Source of the DNA: an uncultured Eggerthellaceae bacterium
Lineage (GTDB): Bacteria > Actinomycetota > Coriobacteriia > Coriobacteriales > Eggerthellaceae
Length of the DNA stretch: 41,991 nucleotides
Direction of reading: 5' to 3'
Assembly: GCA_946618265.1 (NCBI GenBank)
Contig: CAMOLA010000011.1
Coordinates: forward strand, 1-41,991
Part shown: piece after piece, positions 41,133 to 41,991 of the stretch
Layout of the letters: every line of letters begins with the position of its first letter
Position numbering within the stretch: position 1 is the stretch's first letter
Translations under genes and position numbers: made by a program
The notes under the pieces: model-generated
Told to the model about the DNA's origin: nothing
What the model saw: the letters and a program-made list of their open reading frames with translations, nothing else
Databases searched by the model: none

Positions 41133-41250
41133 ACGGCCGATGCGTTATATGTGGCGACAGCCCGTATGAAATTAGTGCACATAAATCGAGCGTTCAATCG
41201 CAAAGCCCCAGGTCGCATTTTTCGTATTACGGGTTTGTGTGCACTATTTT

Positions 41251-41281
41251 GTGACCGTTGGGGAGACTCCCCTTCGGTCAC
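41251..41281. repeat. GTGACCG...GGGGAG palindrome upstream of the TetR gene
   Basis: 15-nt arms at 41251-41265 and 41267-41281 pair at 13 positions around one A. It lies about 60 bp before the regulator ATG. An 8-bp pair AGTGCACA/TGTGCACT also flanks the stretch to its left. Confidence 0.65.
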
Positions 41282-41342
41282 ATCTCTGGCGGTATGCGCT
41301 ATGATGCGGCGTAGAGAACCAAAGCGGGAAAGCGGTGATTCT

Positions 41343-41897
41343 ATGACGCACCTGACAGAGCGGGCGATTCGCGAATCGTTCATGAAGCTGCTCAACGAGC
41401 GGCCGCTCGACAAGATCACCGTGCGCGAGATCGCCGCCGATTGCGGCATTAGCCGCAACACGTTCTACTACCATTATCGTGACATCTACGATTTGCTCGA
41501 CGCGACGTTTGCGCTCGAGGAAGAGCGGATGCTCGCCGACATGCGCGACGTTTCGACCATGCGCCAGGGTTTCGTCGAGGCGACGCGGTTCGCCCTGGAG
41601 AATCGCCGTGCGGTCTACCACGTGTACAACTCGGTGAGCCGCGATACGCTGACGCGCTACCTGTACAACGCGGCGGCCATCCACATGCGCAAGTACATCG
41701 TCAGCCAGTGCGAGGGCGAATTGCCCTGCGAACAGGACCTCAACGACCTCGTGTTCCTGTTTGCCAGCATGATCGAGGGCGTCATCATCAACGTGATGCG
41801 CGAGGGTCTGACGCGCGATGTCGAAACCCTCATCGACAACGCAACGCGCCTGCTCGACGGCGTAGTCAAGCTCGCGCTCGAGAACTGCGGGAAATGA
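41343..41897 (+). CDS. TetR/AcrR-family transcriptional regulator
   Basis: 184 residues from ATG 41343; the ribosome binding site is weak. The helix-turn-helix region is typical: RAIRESFMKLLNERPLDKIT, then VREIAADCGISRNTFYYHYR (residues 8-50). The C-terminal half (RFALENRRAVYHVYNSVSRD, then FLFASMIEGVIINVMREGL) is the helical ligand domain of the TetR_C_8/DhaS-like type. It resembles the regulator at 3743 in layout. It follows the serine hydrolase gene after about 210 bp of intergenic DNA that includes a palindrome, which may be its operator. Targets unknown. Confidence 0.85.
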   Translation: MTHLTERAIRESFMKLLNERPLDKITVREIAADCGISRNTFYYHYRDIYDLLDATFALEEERMLADMRDVSTMRQGFVEATRFALENRRAVYHVYNSVSRDTLTRYLYNAAAIHMRKYIVSQCEGELPCEQDLNDLVFLFASMIEGVIINVMREGLTRDVETLIDNATRLLDGVVKLALENCGK

Positions 41898-41991
41898 CGA
41901 GTCGCATAGCCGTGTTTGTTTGCCCATTTCGCGCTTTGGGATCGCGTCGTAAATCGTGGTGTATGAGATGAGCGGAGAAGAAGACCATCGC
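41898..41991. other. Window end
   Basis: No complete gene. An ATG at 41968 opens a frame to the window edge without a ribosome binding site. Confidence 0.3.

Noticed and set aside
41968..41991. Start of a further gene at the window edge
   Set aside because: Only eight codons visible and no ribosome binding site.

Overview
The window looks like a piece of a GC-rich actinobacterial chromosome, most likely from the class Coriobacteriia (Eggerthellaceae-like gut or oral bacteria). This rests on protein style: a BspA-type DUF285 repeat protein, very large secreted multidomain proteins with Lys-rich C-terminal modules, a clostripain-family protease, Ser/Ala-rich lipoprotein linkers, and AGGAGG-type ribosome binding sites with frequent GTG/TTG starts. 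No rRNA and no complete tRNA gene was seen.

Layout. Positions 1-1.6 kb are a scarred region: an IS21 istB remnant, a truncated tyrosine recombinase and a truncated RsbW-like anti-sigma kinase gene facing it. From 1.6 to 3.6 kb (minus strand) lie a small membrane protein gene, a BspA-like repeat protein without a signal peptide, and a small acidic protein. From 3.7 to 7.8 kb (plus) are a TetR-type regulator, an ABC1/UbiB-family kinase-like membrane protein and an LtrA-family membrane protein. From 7.9 to 11.7 kb is a secreted clostripain-family (C11) protease. From 11.7 to 12.3 kb are tRNA 3'-end remnants. From 12.3 to 19.7 kb (minus) is one 2468-residue secreted protein combining a beta-helix, a ricin-type lectin-like region, a PI-PLC X-type catalytic domain, Cys-rich repeats, an InlB B-repeat and an FN3/BIG2-like C terminus.

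From 19.8 to 23.5 kb are a seven-copy short repeat cluster, a truncated second ltrA, a lipoprotein and a second UbiB-like gene. From 23.5 to 28 kb are an IS66 remnant, two Fic proteins, a lipoprotein, and a 38-codon membrane peptide gene with its own promoter and terminator. From 28.1 to 30.5 kb is a CtpE-like P-type ATPase, and from 30.7 to 34.6 kb a second giant secreted protein built of MBG-like repeats that shares its C-terminal module with the first. From 34.7 to 38 kb are a 5'-truncated coiled-coil surface protein bracketed by inverted repeats and two lipoproteins. From 38.5 to 42 kb are two translationally coupled small genes, a hairpin-rich repeat tract, a class-A beta-lactamase-like serine hydrolase with a Lys/Asp-rich insert, and a second TetR-type regulator.

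Overall this is an accessory, surface- and envelope-oriented region. Most intact genes encode secreted, lipid-anchored or membrane proteins, or regulators and AMPylator-type (Fic) enzymes. Gene remnants and at least four families of extragenic palindromes fill the gaps, often just after stop codons. The strongest candidates for undescribed biology are the seven-copy mixed-orientation repeat cluster at 19.87-20.08 kb, the 29-bp palindrome family (six full copies, two flanking a fic gene), the 38-residue membrane peptide locus at 27.5-27.7 kb, and two promoters whose core elements are overlaid by exact palindromes (fic at 25.8 kb, P-type ATPase at 28.07 kb).
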